Of a stretch of 30,296 nucleotides of DNA, positions 1 to 8,396 are shown in pieces. The position numbers were made by a program, and so were the translations under genes. The first letter of the stretch is position 1. Each line of letters starts with the position of its first letter. Under the pieces are notes generated by a model. That model was not told the DNA's origin and did no database searches. It saw only the letters and a program-made list of their open reading frames with translations. Source of the DNA: JBCBSK01 sp039819185 (GTDB taxonomy: Bacteria > Pseudomonadota > Alphaproteobacteria > Rhizobiales > Tepidamorphaceae); the NCBI GenBank assembly GCA_039819185.1, contig JBCBSK010000026.1, positions 1 through 30,296 on the forward strand, in the 5' to 3' direction.

Positions 1-322
<322 letters not shown>

Positions 323-685
323 ATTGAGATTTTGATTGGCTACTGGTCAACGCGAATTGACAAGGTCATCACACGAAAACATCCAATTCAGGATATCTTC
401 GATGAGTTTCCTTGAAACGTGACCAGACCAAAGTCTCGTCGATCTACAGGAAAGCTTTCGCTCTCCAGAGATCCGCAAGGACTTCGCTGCCCACGTTTCT
501 CTTTCTTTCTATTCAATTGTCAAAAAGCCCGGACCAGCAAATGCCGTTCCGCCTAACCCCGGCAGCAAAAAGGGCCGAAAAGACCTATCTTCGGTCGGGC
601 CGAAGACTTTACCACCAACAGGGTTCAGAAGTAAACACGCTTGCCACAGGGTCCGAACAAGTCGGTGCGGCAAGCGCGTGTTGGG
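323..685 (-). other. rRNA operon leader (transcribed spacer upstream of 16S)
   Basis: This stretch lies between the candidate rrn promoter and the mature 16S end and holds no credible gene. It contains a boxA-like element (511-530), followed downstream on the minus strand by the AAAGAGAAACGTGGGC stretch that often follows boxA in alphaproteobacterial rRNA leaders. A small hairpin lies at 589-605 (arms CTTCGG/CCGAAG, 5-base loop). A 120-codon open frame on the plus strand (412-774) runs against the leader and resembles no protein I know, so I treat it as chance. Confidence 0.7.
511..530 (-). promoter_or_regulatory. boxA-like antitermination site of the rrn leader
   Basis: On the minus strand this reads GGGCTTTTTGACAATTGAAT. 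It resembles the alphaproteobacterial boxA core (GCTCTTTGACA and variants), which recruits the Nus antitermination complex to rRNA transcripts. Its position, about 190 bases before the mature 16S end and inside the predicted transcript, fits. The TTGACA inside it has no matching -10 hexamer at 16-18 bases, so I do not read it as a second promoter. Confidence 0.55.
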
Positions 686-715
686 GATATAGGGGCAGCT
701 GCCCTGACCTGTCAA
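686..715 (-). promoter_or_regulatory. rRNA operon promoter (-35 TTGACA, -10 CTATAT/TATATC)
   Basis: On the minus strand a perfect -35 TTGACA (715-710) is followed after 17 bases by CTATAT (692-687), or after 18 by TATATC. Transcription would start near 679, giving a leader of about 360 bases before 16S. A perfect -35 with near-ideal spacing, directly upstream of a 16S gene, is what a housekeeping-sigma rrn promoter looks like. The start site is inferred. Confidence 0.6.
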
Positions 716-1120
716 CAGTGAGATTCATCAAACTGACATTTTCTGCCCCGAAATCGCAGCTATACGCGCTTTAACGCTCCGCGCAGTGCCGGAAATTCCT
801 CAACAATCACAGTCTCTCAGAGAATGATCCTATGGTTTTTCCGTGTCCTCACCGAGGATCACCTCCCTAGATGGGTTGTGGAAAATCTCGACGTCACAGA
901 AAGCCCACATTCTCACGGCACCGACGATCGTCTACTCGGCAAACTGTCCGACGGTGCGGTCGTGGCGTCCGGAGCCGGATTTGTTGAAAGCGTCAATGCA
1001 AAGCGATACACATCATGGTTCGCGGAGTGTTTTTTTGAGCACCGCTTCGGGGGATGATTGGGGCATGATGCCAGAGCTGTGCGGCGATCGCAGCATCACA
1101 CAACACGTGATGGACCGATA
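716..1120. other. Intergenic region between the divergent rrn operon and the M23 peptidase gene
   Basis: No convincing gene is seen. Two short overlapping plus-strand frames (from 824 and 843) lack a recognisable product and a ribosome binding site. A possible plus-strand promoter for the peptidase gene is TTGAAA (984-989) with TACACA (1007-1012) at 17-base spacing; the -10 is poor. A run of seven T (about 1030-1036) is not preceded by a stable hairpin, so I do not call it a terminator. Confidence 0.4.
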
Positions 1121-3133
1121 ATGGCTCCCATGCGCGTTGACATCGGCACCATGCCGCCGCTTTCCCCCGGCGATGAGCGAACGCCGCCGTCGCGGCGCGC
1201 CCAGATTTCTCTGCGCTGGCTTGCCGGAACGGTGCTGACAGGATGTGCCGGCTGTTTTCTGCTCGCCGGCGCGCTGTTCTCCGCTTTCGACCGTGACCTG
1301 CATTTCACTGAATCGGACATCGATGGGCTCCTGGCACTCAGTTCGTCCGACCCCTCCGAGCGCAAGAGCGACCGTATAGACGCTGCCGCCGCTCAACCGA
1401 TCCGGTCAGTGCTGCACGATACGGCGGTGCACCGCGTCGGCGACAAGGAGTTCATTGGCTTCCGGCCCTATGTCAGCATTTCAACACCGCTGGCCCAGCA
1501 GATCACCGACTTCGCAAGCGAGATCCCGAGCTTCGATCCAGTAGCGATCTATGCCGCCGCCGGCGCCTGGGAAGTTGACAGGCCAGCTGAGGACGTGCCC
1601 GAAACCGAGCGCCAAGAGCGCGTCCGAATCGAGACATCCCCTCTTGCCATCGGGTTCATCGCTTTCGCTGACAGTTCCGACGCAGCCCTTAACGAGGTGG
1701 AATCAGAGGTCCGCGATACGCTTGCTTATGCCGCTGCCGGAACACTTGACCCAGCCATCATCGAGGATCTTTTGGCGGGGGGCGATGGTGGCTACGACAT
1801 CGCAGGCGAGTTGATGATCGGCTCGGCGGATGCCGCAACCGGCGACGTTATCTCCGGTGTTCGCAATTTTGATTTGTCGACCATCGGCGGCGCCGAGGTG
1901 CGCCAGGCCATGACAGTGCTCGCAAAGCGCGGCGCGCCGCTCGATGTCGACGGCTCGCGCGTGGTCGAAGTCACGGCCGGACGTGGTGATACATTGATGA
2001 CAATTCTGACGTCGAACGGCGCAACTCGCGACGAAGCCGCTGAGATCGTACGCGTGCTGGCAGCAGAATATGACGTGGTCAATCTTCAGGAAGGCCAGGC
2101 CATGACGCTGTTCATGCGCGCCGAAGAGGATGGCTCAGGCCGCGAGCGCCCGATTCGCGTCAGCCTCAGCGGCGAGGCCGACGAGCTCGCCGCCCCGACC
2201 GTCGCCATGGCCACAACCGGAGACTTTATCTCGTTCCAACCAGACTTGTCTGCTCTGGCGCTACGCGCCTCCGTCGACGCAACCGCCACTGCAACCACGG
2301 GCGAGACCGGCCAGGCGACGGTGTTCCAGAGCCTTTATGAGACCGCACTCGGTCAAGACATCGACCGGACGATGGTCGATGAGTTGATCGCAATCTTCTC
2401 ATTCGATCTCGACTTCCAAAACCGGGTCGCCAATGGTGACCGCCTCGATCTGTTCTACTCGCTTCCGGTCGAAAACGAAGGCGAAGCGATCGACGAAGAT
2501 GCGCCCGCAGTCCTGTTTGCCTCAGTTACGACCCGCGGCGAAACGCACACCTTCTACCGCTTCCGCACGCCAGATGACGGGGCAATTGACTTCTATGACG
2601 AGGAAGGGCGCAGCGCGAAGCAGTTTCTGATGCGCAAACCCCTGTCCGGTGGTGTGTTCCGCTCGGGCTTCGGCATGCGCCGCCACCCAATCCTCGGATA
2701 CCGGCGAATGCACAACGGTGCCGACTGGGCAGCACGCTCCGGCACGCCTATCATGGCTGCTGGCGACGGCGTCGTGACCCATGCCGATTGGAAGTCTGGC
2801 TATGGTCGCCACATCGTCATCCGCCACGCCAATGGCTACCAGACGACCTACAGCCATATGTCGGGCTATGCTAGCGGTGTCCGCGAGGGTGTTCGTGTGC
2901 GCCTCGGCCAGGTGATCGGCTATGTCGGATCTAGTGGGCTATCGACCGGCGCGCACCTTCACTACGAAGTTTTGGTCAATGGCCGTTTCGTTGATCCGAT
3001 GCGTATCCGCCTACCGCGCGGCCGCGTGCTTGAAGGCAGGATGCTGGCCGAGTTCGAGCGCGAACGCGCCCGGATCGACGCGCTGATGGCGCGCGCCCGC
3101 GAGGCGACACGGGTGGCCCGGGCGGACAACTAG
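1121..3133 (+). CDS. M23-family (LytM/MepM-like) peptidoglycan endopeptidase
   Basis: A 670-residue protein, probably a membrane-anchored murein hydrolase acting in the periplasm. A single hydrophobic segment (about residues 33-56) follows a basic N-terminus, so the bulk is periplasmic. A long middle part (about 60-480) includes a small OapA/LysM-like region similar in layout to MepM (YebA) of E. coli. The C-terminal M23 domain (about 505-640) keeps the zinc ligands: His531 and Asp535 in HNGAD, and His612/His614 in HLHYE. The enzyme is therefore probably active, cleaving peptide cross-links. The frame stays open upstream to a TTG at 1058, but I chose the ATG at 1121; neither has a strong ribosome binding site, and ATG 1130 is also possible. 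It stands alone, divergent from rrn. Substrate bond and gene symbol cannot be fixed from sequence. Confidence 0.9.
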   Translation: MAPMRVDIGTMPPLSPGDERTPPSRRAQISLRWLAGTVLTGCAGCFLLAGALFSAFDRDLHFTESDIDGLLALSSSDPSERKSDRIDAAAAQPIRSVLHDTAVHRVGDKEFIGFRPYVSISTPLAQQITDFASEIPSFDPVAIYAAAGAWEVDRPAEDVPETERQERVRIETSPLAIGFIAFADSSDAALNEVESEVRDTLAYAAAGTLDPAIIEDLLAGGDGGYDIAGELMIGSADAATGDVISGVRNFDLSTIGGAEVRQAMTVLAKRGAPLDVDGSRVVEVTAGRGDTLMTILTSNGATRDEAAEIVRVLAAEYDVVNLQEGQAMTLFMRAEEDGSGRERPIRVSLSGEADELAAPTVAMATTGDFISFQPDLSALALRASVDATATATTGETGQATVFQSLYETALGQDIDRTMVDELIAIFSFDLDFQNRVANGDRLDLFYSLPVENEGEAIDEDAPAVLFASVTTRGETHTFYRFRTPDDGAIDFYDEEGRSAKQFLMRKPLSGGVFRSGFGMRRHPILGYRRMHNGADWAARSGTPIMAAGDGVVTHADWKSGYGRHIVIRHANGYQTTYSHMSGYASGVREGVRVRLGQVIGYVGSSGLSTGAHLHYEVLVNGRFVDPMRIRLPRGRVLEGRMLAEFERERARIDALMARAREATRVARADN

Positions 3134-3199
3134 TCCCAGGCCCGAATGCGATCCAGCCATCTCTCGGCCGCCATCTAGACATCACAAATGCACAGGTTA

Positions 3200-3223
3200 G
3201 TCTCACTGTGATCACAGTGAGAC
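3200..3223. promoter_or_regulatory. Perfect 24-bp palindrome just upstream of aguA (candidate operator)
   Basis: The sequence GTCTCACTGTGA is followed directly by its own reverse complement, with no mismatch and no spacer. It ends 9 bases before the aguA ATG at 3233. The right arm carries GTGAG, the only Shine-Dalgarno-like stretch before that start. There is no T-run, so a terminator for the upstream gene is unlikely. A dimeric regulator binding here, or a hairpin in the mRNA hiding the start, are both possible; the regulator is unknown. Confidence 0.6.
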
Positions 3224-3232
3224 CGCGCCGCC

Positions 3233-4270
3233 ATGACCACCCCTCGCCCCGCCTATCGCATGCCGTTTGAAGGTCACCGCCATTCTCAGACCGTAATGTG
3301 CTGGCCGCACCGGTCCGATGCCAAGATGTATGGCGATCATCTCGATGCGATGCAGGAAGGCTATGTCGCGGTTGCCGAGGCGATCTCATGTTTCGAGCCG
3401 GTGACCATGGTGGCGCATCCCGATCATGCCGACAGCGCCCGCAAGATGCTGGGCAACCGTGCGACCGTCGTGCCGATCCCGATCGACGACTCGTGGGCGC
3501 GCGATTCCGGTCCGACCTTCGTTCAGGCGCCGGACGGCCAGATCGCGGGCGTGTCCTGGCGCTTCAACGCCTGGGGTGAAAAGCATGAACCCTGGGACAA
3601 TGATGACCGGCTGGCAGGCCATCTGCTCGACCATCTCGACATCCCCGTCATCGAGTCCTGGCTGACCATGGAAGGCGGCGGGCTGGCCACAGATGGTGAA
3701 GGCACTCTGGTCGTGAGCGAAACCAATGTGCTCAACGGAAATCGCAATCCAGGCGTCAACAAACGCTTGGCCGAAGCCGAACTGAAGGCGTGTCTCGGCA
3801 TTGACAAGGTGATCTGGCTGCCCGGCGATCCGATGGATACCGAAACCGATGGCCACATCGATGGCATGGTCGCCTTCGTGAAGCCTGGTGTTGTATTGTT
3901 TGAGTCAAATCCAGACATGACCCAGCCACACGCACGGATCCTGGCGGAAAACCGAAAGGTGCTTGAAGCGGAAACCGACGCGGCGGGCCGCAAGCTCAAG
4001 ATCATCGACCTACCGGAAGCGGTTGGCGCGGCGGGTCTCGACATCGCCGGCGACTCTGACTTCGCCGATGTGATGTGCCGCTCCTACATAAACTTCTATC
4101 TGACCAATGGCGGTGTGGTTATGCCTGGATACGGCATCCCCGCAGACGCGGTGGCCCGTGACATCGTCGCGAAGGCCTATCCCGACCGCGAGGTGGTCCA
4201 AATCGATGTGCGGACGATCGCGCCGTTCGGCGGAGCGGTGCATTGCATCACCCAGAATGTACCGGCGTAG
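3233..4270 (+). CDS. aguA: Agmatine deiminase (agmatine iminohydrolase)
   Basis: A 345-residue cytosolic enzyme of the peptidyl-arginine-deiminase-like (PF04371) family. It converts agmatine to N-carbamoylputrescine and ammonia on the way to putrescine. Family signatures are all present: DDSWARDSGP near residue 85, MEGGGLATDGEG near 145, the ETDGHIDG block near 205, and the C-terminal GGAVHCITQN with the expected nucleophile Cys338, eight residues from the end. Length is slightly below the roughly 360-370 usual for AguA. The start at 3233 follows the 24-bp palindrome by 9 bases; no better start is seen. No aguB (carbamoylputrescine amidase) is adjacent, though a nitrilase-fold protein lies at 18529-19389. 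A related reaction on guanidino compounds may be carried out by the ureohydrolase at 16896-17906. Confidence 0.93.
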   Translation: MTTPRPAYRMPFEGHRHSQTVMCWPHRSDAKMYGDHLDAMQEGYVAVAEAISCFEPVTMVAHPDHADSARKMLGNRATVVPIPIDDSWARDSGPTFVQAPDGQIAGVSWRFNAWGEKHEPWDNDDRLAGHLLDHLDIPVIESWLTMEGGGLATDGEGTLVVSETNVLNGNRNPGVNKRLAEAELKACLGIDKVIWLPGDPMDTETDGHIDGMVAFVKPGVVLFESNPDMTQPHARILAENRKVLEAETDAAGRKLKIIDLPEAVGAAGLDIAGDSDFADVMCRSYINFYLTNGGVVMPGYGIPADAVARDIVAKAYPDREVVQIDVRTIAPFGGAVHCITQNVPA

Positions 4271-4333
4271 GACCAATACCGTTTTGAGCGTATGTGCACT
4301 GTGTATCGTATGGAAACGACATTGGAGCGCATC

Positions 4334-4606
4334 ATGGCAGGACCGCTTGTCTGCATCATGCTGATCTTCGCTTTGTCGTTTCCCGGCGCGGGGTTTTTGC
4401 GCCGGTTTTTGGGTCTGACGCCACTACCAGCACTGGCTGGGGCTGTTATCGTCCTTGTGCCGTTGCTTGCGGGACTATCTGCTCTGGTCGAGACGCGGGG
4501 CGCCATGCCCGATCAACGGACATTGCTTGCATCGCTTGTCGTGTTCGGTGCTGGCGGTTTGATTACGCTCTTGGTACGTGGTCTCAGCATCCGGTCCCAA
4601 TCCTGA
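4334..4606 (+). CDS. Small hypothetical membrane protein (three TM segments)
   Basis: A 90-residue protein I do not recognise. It has three hydrophobic stretches (about residues 3-21, 29-50 and 61-79) joined by short charged turns (FLRRF; ETRGAMPDQR), so it should sit in the inner membrane. The ATG at 4334 is preceded by GGAG at 4324-4327 with 6 bases between, a good ribosome binding site; upstream in-frame starts at 4292 and 4310 lack one. It follows aguA by 63 bases and ends just before a hairpin that separates it from the convergent clpB gene. The much longer plus-strand frame starting at 4294 is the antisense of clpB and not a gene. Function unknown. Confidence 0.6.
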   Translation: MAGPLVCIMLIFALSFPGAGFLRRFLGLTPLPALAGAVIVLVPLLAGLSALVETRGAMPDQRTLLASLVVFGAGGLITLLVRGLSIRSQS

Positions 4607-4611
4607 CTGTT

Positions 4612-4637
4612 TGGACGGTTCTGTTAGGAACCGTCCA
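4612..4637. terminator. Hairpin between convergent genes, candidate bidirectional terminator
   Basis: A perfect 10-bp stem (TGGACGGTTC / GAACCGTCCA) with a 6-base loop (TGTTAG) lies between the end of the small membrane protein (4606) and the end of clpB (4660). There is no clear T-run on either strand, so intrinsic termination would be weak. The location between two converging stops is the main argument. Confidence 0.6.
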
Positions 4638-4659
4638 GGAATGCGCGGGAGAGTCTGGT

Positions 4660-7263
4660 TCAGGCTGCCTTCGTGCCGAGTGTCATGTCCGTCGCGATCT
4701 CGAGCCTTCCATCGCGCTCGATGACCACGACCTTGTCGCCATCCTTCACCTTGCCTTCGAGGATCAATTCGGCGAGCGGGTCCTGAACGCTCTTTTGGAT
4801 CACACGCTTCAGAGGCCGTGCCCCATAGGCCGGGTCGTAGCCCTTGTTGCCGAGCCATTCGCGTGCTTCCGGAGACAGGTCGAGAACGATCTTGCGGTCT
4901 TCGAGCAGACGTTCGAGCCGCGCCATCTGGATATCGACGATCGCTGTCATCTGCTCACGCATCAGACGATGGAACAGGATGATCTCGTCGACCCGGTTCA
5001 AGAACTCCGGCCGGAAGTGGCTCCGCACCACGGTCATGACCTCGTCGCGGACCGCATCCGAATCCTCGCCGTCCGGCTGGTTGACGAGGAATTCAGCGCC
5101 GAGATTCGACGTCATGATGATCAGTGTGTTGCGGAAATCGACCGTCCGGCCCTGACCATCGGTCAAGCGGCCATCATCAAGAACCTGCAACAGAACGTTG
5201 AACACGTCCTGATGCGCCTTCTCGATCTCATCAAACAACACGACCTGATACGGCCTGCGGCGCACCGCTTCGGTCAGCGCGCCCCCTTCCTCATAGCCGA
5301 CATAGCCCGGCGGCGCGCCGATCAGGCGGGCAACCGAGTGCTTTTCCATGAACTCGCTCATATCGATACGAATGAGCGCGGTCTCATCATCGAACAGGAA
5401 CGATGCGAGCGCCTTTGTGAGTTCCGTCTTGCCGACACCGGTGGGGCCCAGGAACATGAACGAGCCGATCGGCCGGTTCGGATCCTGAAGGCCCGCGCGC
5501 GCGCGCCTGACCGCCGTCGACACGGCCTCGACCGCTTCGGTCTGGCCGATGACGCGTTTCGACAGGGCCTCTTCCATGCGCAACAGCTTGTCACGCTCGC
5601 CTTCGAGCATTTTGTCGACAGGAATGCCGGTCCAGCGCGACACGACGTGGGCGATGTGGTCTGGCGTCACCATTTCGTCGACCATGTCGCCGGCCTCCCC
5701 GGCCGCTTCCAGGTCTTCGAGCTCGGCTTCGAGCTTGGGCAGGATCGAATAGGTCAGTTCACCGGCCCGCGTGTAGTCGCCGGACCGCTGGGCGTTCATC
5801 AGATCGTTGCGCGCCTGATCAAGCTCTTCCTTGATCTTCTGGGCGCGACCAAGCTTGTCCTTCTCGCCCTGCCAGCGCGCAGTCAGCTCCGCCGACTCCT
5901 GTTCCAGATCGGCGAGTTCTTGTTCGAGCTTTTCAAGCCGGTCCTTCGACGCCTGATCGGTTTCCTTCTTGAGTGCTTCTTGCTCGATGCGAAGCCGGAT
6001 AATTTCCCGGTCGATCGAATCGAGATCTTCAGGCTTGGAATCGACCTGCATGCGGAGCCGCGACGAGGCCTCATCCATCAGGTCGATCGCCTTGTCGGGC
6101 AGAAAACGATCGGTGATGTAGCGGTTTGAGAGAGTGGCAGCGGAGACGATTGCACTGTCGCCGATCCGCACACCGTGATGGAGCTCGTATTTCTCCTTCA
6201 ACCCGCGCAGGATCGAGATCGTGTCCTCGACCGTTGGTTCTTCAACGAAGACCGGCTGGAATCTGCGCGCAAGGGCTGCGTCTTTTTCGACATGTTTGCG
6301 ATACTCATCGAGCGTCGTCGCGCCAATGCAGTGGAGTTCGCCCCGCGCCAGAGCCGGCTTGAGCAGGTTCGACGCATCCATCGCACCTTCAGCTTTGCCG
6401 GCGCCAACGAGCGTATGCATCTCGTCGATGAAGAGCACGATCCCGCCGGCGGCCACCTCGATCTCTTCCAAAACCGCCTTCAGACGTTCCTCAAACTCAC
6501 CGCGATATTTCGCACCGGCAATCAGCGCGCCCATGTCGAGCGCCAAAAGCCGTTTGTCCTTGAGACTTTCCGGCACATCGCCATCGACGATGCGAAGTGC
6601 CAGGCCTTCAGCGATCGCCGTTTTGCCAACGCCAGGCTCGCCGATCAGGACCGGATTGTTCTTGGTGCGCCGGCTCAAAACCTGGATCGTGCGACGGATC
6701 TCATCGTCGCGGCCAATCACGGGGTCGAGCTTGCCCTCTTCGGCGGCCTCGGTCAGGTCGCGGGCATAGCGCTTCAGCGCGTCATAGGCGTTTTCCGCCG
6801 AGGCCGAGCCGGCCGTGCGGCCCTTGCGCAGATCGTTGATCGCTGTGTTGAGTGCTTGCGGCGTGATACCGGCATTGGCGAGGATCGTGGCGCTGTCTGC
6901 GCCCTTTTCAACCGACAGCGCCTGCAACAGGCGTTCAACCGCGACGAACTGGTCACCGGCTTTCTCTGCGGCCTTTTCGGCGGTGTCGAAGACGCGCGCC
7001 GTCTCGGGTGCGAGATAGAGCTGGCCCGCGCCGGCTCCTTCCACCTTGGGCATCTTGGAGATCGCAAGGTCAACGGCCTGCAGCGCATCCTGGGGGCGGC
7101 CGCCGGCAGCTTCTATCAGCCGCGCCGCCAGCCCCTCACTGTCGTCCAAGAGTATTTTTAGAATGTGCTCCGGCGTGAATCGCTGGTGGCCCTCGCGCAA
7201 CGCCAAAGACTGCGCCGACTGGATGAAGCCGCGCGCTCGTTCGGTATACTTCTCAATCTGCAT
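4660..7263 (-). CDS. clpB: ATP-dependent chaperone ClpB (protein disaggregase)
   Basis: An 867-residue Hsp100 disaggregase that rescues aggregated proteins together with DnaK. Domains in order: N-terminal Clp repeats (1-145); AAA+ module 1 with Walker A GEPGVGKT (208-215) and Walker B LFIDE (277-281); a coiled-coil middle domain rich in E, K, Q and L (about 410-525) that distinguishes ClpB from ClpA and ClpC; AAA+ module 2 with Walker A GPTGVGKT (606-613) and Walker B VVLFDE (674-679); and a C-terminal D2-small domain. Length matches the family (about 860-870). The start ATG at 7263 follows AAAGGGTGAGAG, an adequate ribosome binding site. The gene stands alone, divergent from the three-TM protein. 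A candidate heat-shock-type promoter overlapping an inverted repeat lies about 110-140 bases upstream. Confidence 0.98.
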   Translation of the reverse strand: MQIEKYTERARGFIQSAQSLALREGHQRFTPEHILKILLDDSEGLAARLIEAAGGRPQDALQAVDLAISKMPKVEGAGAGQLYLAPETARVFDTAEKAAEKAGDQFVAVERLLQALSVEKGADSATILANAGITPQALNTAINDLRKGRTAGSASAENAYDALKRYARDLTEAAEEGKLDPVIGRDDEIRRTIQVLSRRTKNNPVLIGEPGVGKTAIAEGLALRIVDGDVPESLKDKRLLALDMGALIAGAKYRGEFEERLKAVLEEIEVAAGGIVLFIDEMHTLVGAGKAEGAMDASNLLKPALARGELHCIGATTLDEYRKHVEKDAALARRFQPVFVEEPTVEDTISILRGLKEKYELHHGVRIGDSAIVSAATLSNRYITDRFLPDKAIDLMDEASSRLRMQVDSKPEDLDSIDREIIRLRIEQEALKKETDQASKDRLEKLEQELADLEQESAELTARWQGEKDKLGRAQKIKEELDQARNDLMNAQRSGDYTRAGELTYSILPKLEAELEDLEAAGEAGDMVDEMVTPDHIAHVVSRWTGIPVDKMLEGERDKLLRMEEALSKRVIGQTEAVEAVSTAVRRARAGLQDPNRPIGSFMFLGPTGVGKTELTKALASFLFDDETALIRIDMSEFMEKHSVARLIGAPPGYVGYEEGGALTEAVRRRPYQVVLFDEIEKAHQDVFNVLLQVLDDGRLTDGQGRTVDFRNTLIIMTSNLGAEFLVNQPDGEDSDAVRDEVMTVVRSHFRPEFLNRVDEIILFHRLMREQMTAIVDIQMARLERLLEDRKIVLDLSPEAREWLGNKGYDPAYGARPLKRVIQKSVQDPLAELILEGKVKDGDKVVVIERDGRLEIATDMTLGTKAA

Positions 7264-7373
7264 CTCTCACCCTTTCGCCCACGGCCCCCGCCCGAGGTAA
7301 CCCCCATATGGCGCGTTGGCCCTGTCGATACATCTTGTTGTCATGATCCCCGACTGCGCGGCGGATCGCCTCC

Positions 7374-7402
7374 TATATGGTGTTGCGGTGGCGCAACACC
7401 AG
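7374..7402 (-). promoter_or_regulatory. Inverted repeat and possible RpoH-type promoter upstream of clpB
   Basis: A perfect inverted repeat, GGTGTTGCG / CGCAACACC with a 4-base centre, spans 7379-7400. On the minus strand CTGG (7402-7399) and CCATATA (7380-7374) sit 18 bases apart. This resembles the alphaproteobacterial heat-shock sigma-factor pattern (CTTG, 17-18 bases, then C-TAT) with one mismatch in the -35. The repeat would fill the spacer, the classic position for a repressor. It is not a CIRCE element. Function inferred only. Confidence 0.35.
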
Positions 7403-7498
7403 CCCCCAACCGGGCTGCATCGCCGGCTTGACAGAACACACCTTGCCAGACCATCCAAACTAGAGCTTGTGGGGCGTGCACTTTCGTCGATCGGCTCG

Positions 7499-7534
7499 TA
7501 TAAGGCCGTAACAGCATGGTTTGAGACGTAGGAG
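7499..7534 (+). promoter_or_regulatory. Possible -10 and ribosome binding site for the three-TM protein gene
   Basis: TATAAG (7499-7504) is a good -10 hexamer but has no recognisable -35 at the right distance. GGAG (7531-7534) lies 8 bases before the GTG at 7543 and supports that start. A separate TTGACA at 7428-7433 has no matching -10 at 17 bases. Confidence 0.4.
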
Positions 7535-7542
7535 ACCCGTTC

Positions 7543-8391
7543 GTGTTCGGTGCGTTTGGAATGCCGGCCCTGCTTGCCCTGGCCGCCATTCTCTGCATTG
7601 CCGGGGACCTGGCGGGCTTCGCCGGCACGGTGCAGCTCATTTCGCTCGTTACGCTGTTTCTCGGCGTCGGCTTCTGGAGTCTGTTACAGACCGCCGCGAT
7701 GCGCCAGGTCGCGGCCGAGAGCTTTCCGCATCTCATCGAAAACGGCATGCTCGGCCCGTTCCTCGCCTTCATGGTTCTGGTCGCCGGCCTGTCCTTTGCC
7801 TTCGCGGTTGCTTCCGAGAACCTTGAAAACGAAGGCGGTATCATTCGGATCGCACTTCAGGGGGAGTCACTCAATCGCGCCGCAGGCCCCGACGGCGATA
7901 CACTAGATACCAATCCAGTAACCACAGTGCGCATTGAACCACCACCGGTCTCGGTCACCGAAGAGGTGGCTGATGCACAGGTCGAAACGGCGCGCTTGCC
8001 CGACGACCCGACACCTGCCGGCCCGCTTGTGATTGACGAAATCGTCGCCGTCTCAGAGCGCCAGATCCGACCGGTGGTCGCGAATGGTGGCTCCAGTGGC
8101 TTCGACAACATTCAGCTCTATGTCGCCGCTGTACGCGCCGGCGAGGAGGTGGTTCTCCTTAACCTGAGCGGCGAAACCCTGTTGCCGGGAACGGTTCTGA
8201 CCCCACTGGTCCTGATCGAGGACATCGGTGACGGTTATCTCGTCTGCACGGTGGGCCGCAACATGATGACCGACGCTTGGGTCCGTACGGTGCGCCGCTT
8301 CGGCCCGATCGCAGCCACTGTGAACGACAGGCTGGCGGCCGATGGACCGGGTGTCACCGAAGACGTCGCAGTCGAGTCGGTCTGCGGGTAA
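7543..8391 (+). CDS. Uncharacterised protein with three TM segments and a periplasmic C-domain
   Basis: A 282-residue protein that I cannot place in a named family. Three hydrophobic helices occupy about residues 5-26, 28-50 and 68-91. The arginine-containing loop between helices 2 and 3 suggests that loop is cytoplasmic, which puts the C-terminus in the periplasm. After a Pro/Asp/Glu-rich linker (about 120-160), residues 160-282 are rich in beta-prone stretches with a small-barrel look. The GTG start at 7543 has GGAG 8 bases upstream; ATG 7561 is an alternative. It ends 5 bases before the MOSC gene, so the two are very probably co-transcribed. Only two cysteines lie outside the first helix region, so a metal or thiol role is not suggested. 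Confidence 0.75.
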   Translation: MFGAFGMPALLALAAILCIAGDLAGFAGTVQLISLVTLFLGVGFWSLLQTAAMRQVAAESFPHLIENGMLGPFLAFMVLVAGLSFAFAVASENLENEGGIIRIALQGESLNRAAGPDGDTLDTNPVTTVRIEPPPVSVTEEVADAQVETARLPDDPTPAGPLVIDEIVAVSERQIRPVVANGGSSGFDNIQLYVAAVRAGEEVVLLNLSGETLLPGTVLTPLVLIEDIGDGYLVCTVGRNMMTDAWVRTVRRFGPIAATVNDRLAADGPGVTEDVAVESVCG

Positions 8392-8396
8392 GCCGG

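Noticed and set aside
517..530. TTGACA within the rrn leader as a second rRNA promoter
   Set aside because: No -10 hexamer at 16-18 bases downstream; the context matches boxA instead.
856..866. GGATCACCTCC, identical to the extreme 3' end of 16S rRNA
   Set aside because: The match is 11-12 bases only, and the conserved sequence that precedes it in 16S is absent. A 16S fragment or a second rRNA gene end is therefore not supported.
873..885. DnaA-box-like TTTTCCACA on the minus strand (near 877-885)
   Set aside because: A single one-mismatch box with no cluster of further boxes or AT-rich unwinding region; not evidence for an origin.
1029..1036. T-run as an intrinsic terminator
   Set aside because: No stable GC-rich stem directly precedes it, and no plus-strand gene ends upstream of it.
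4294..6129. 611-codon plus-strand open frame
   Set aside because: It lies antisense to clpB and overlaps the small membrane gene. Its sequence is the low-complexity product expected from the reverse frame of a GC-rich gene, with no recognisable domain.
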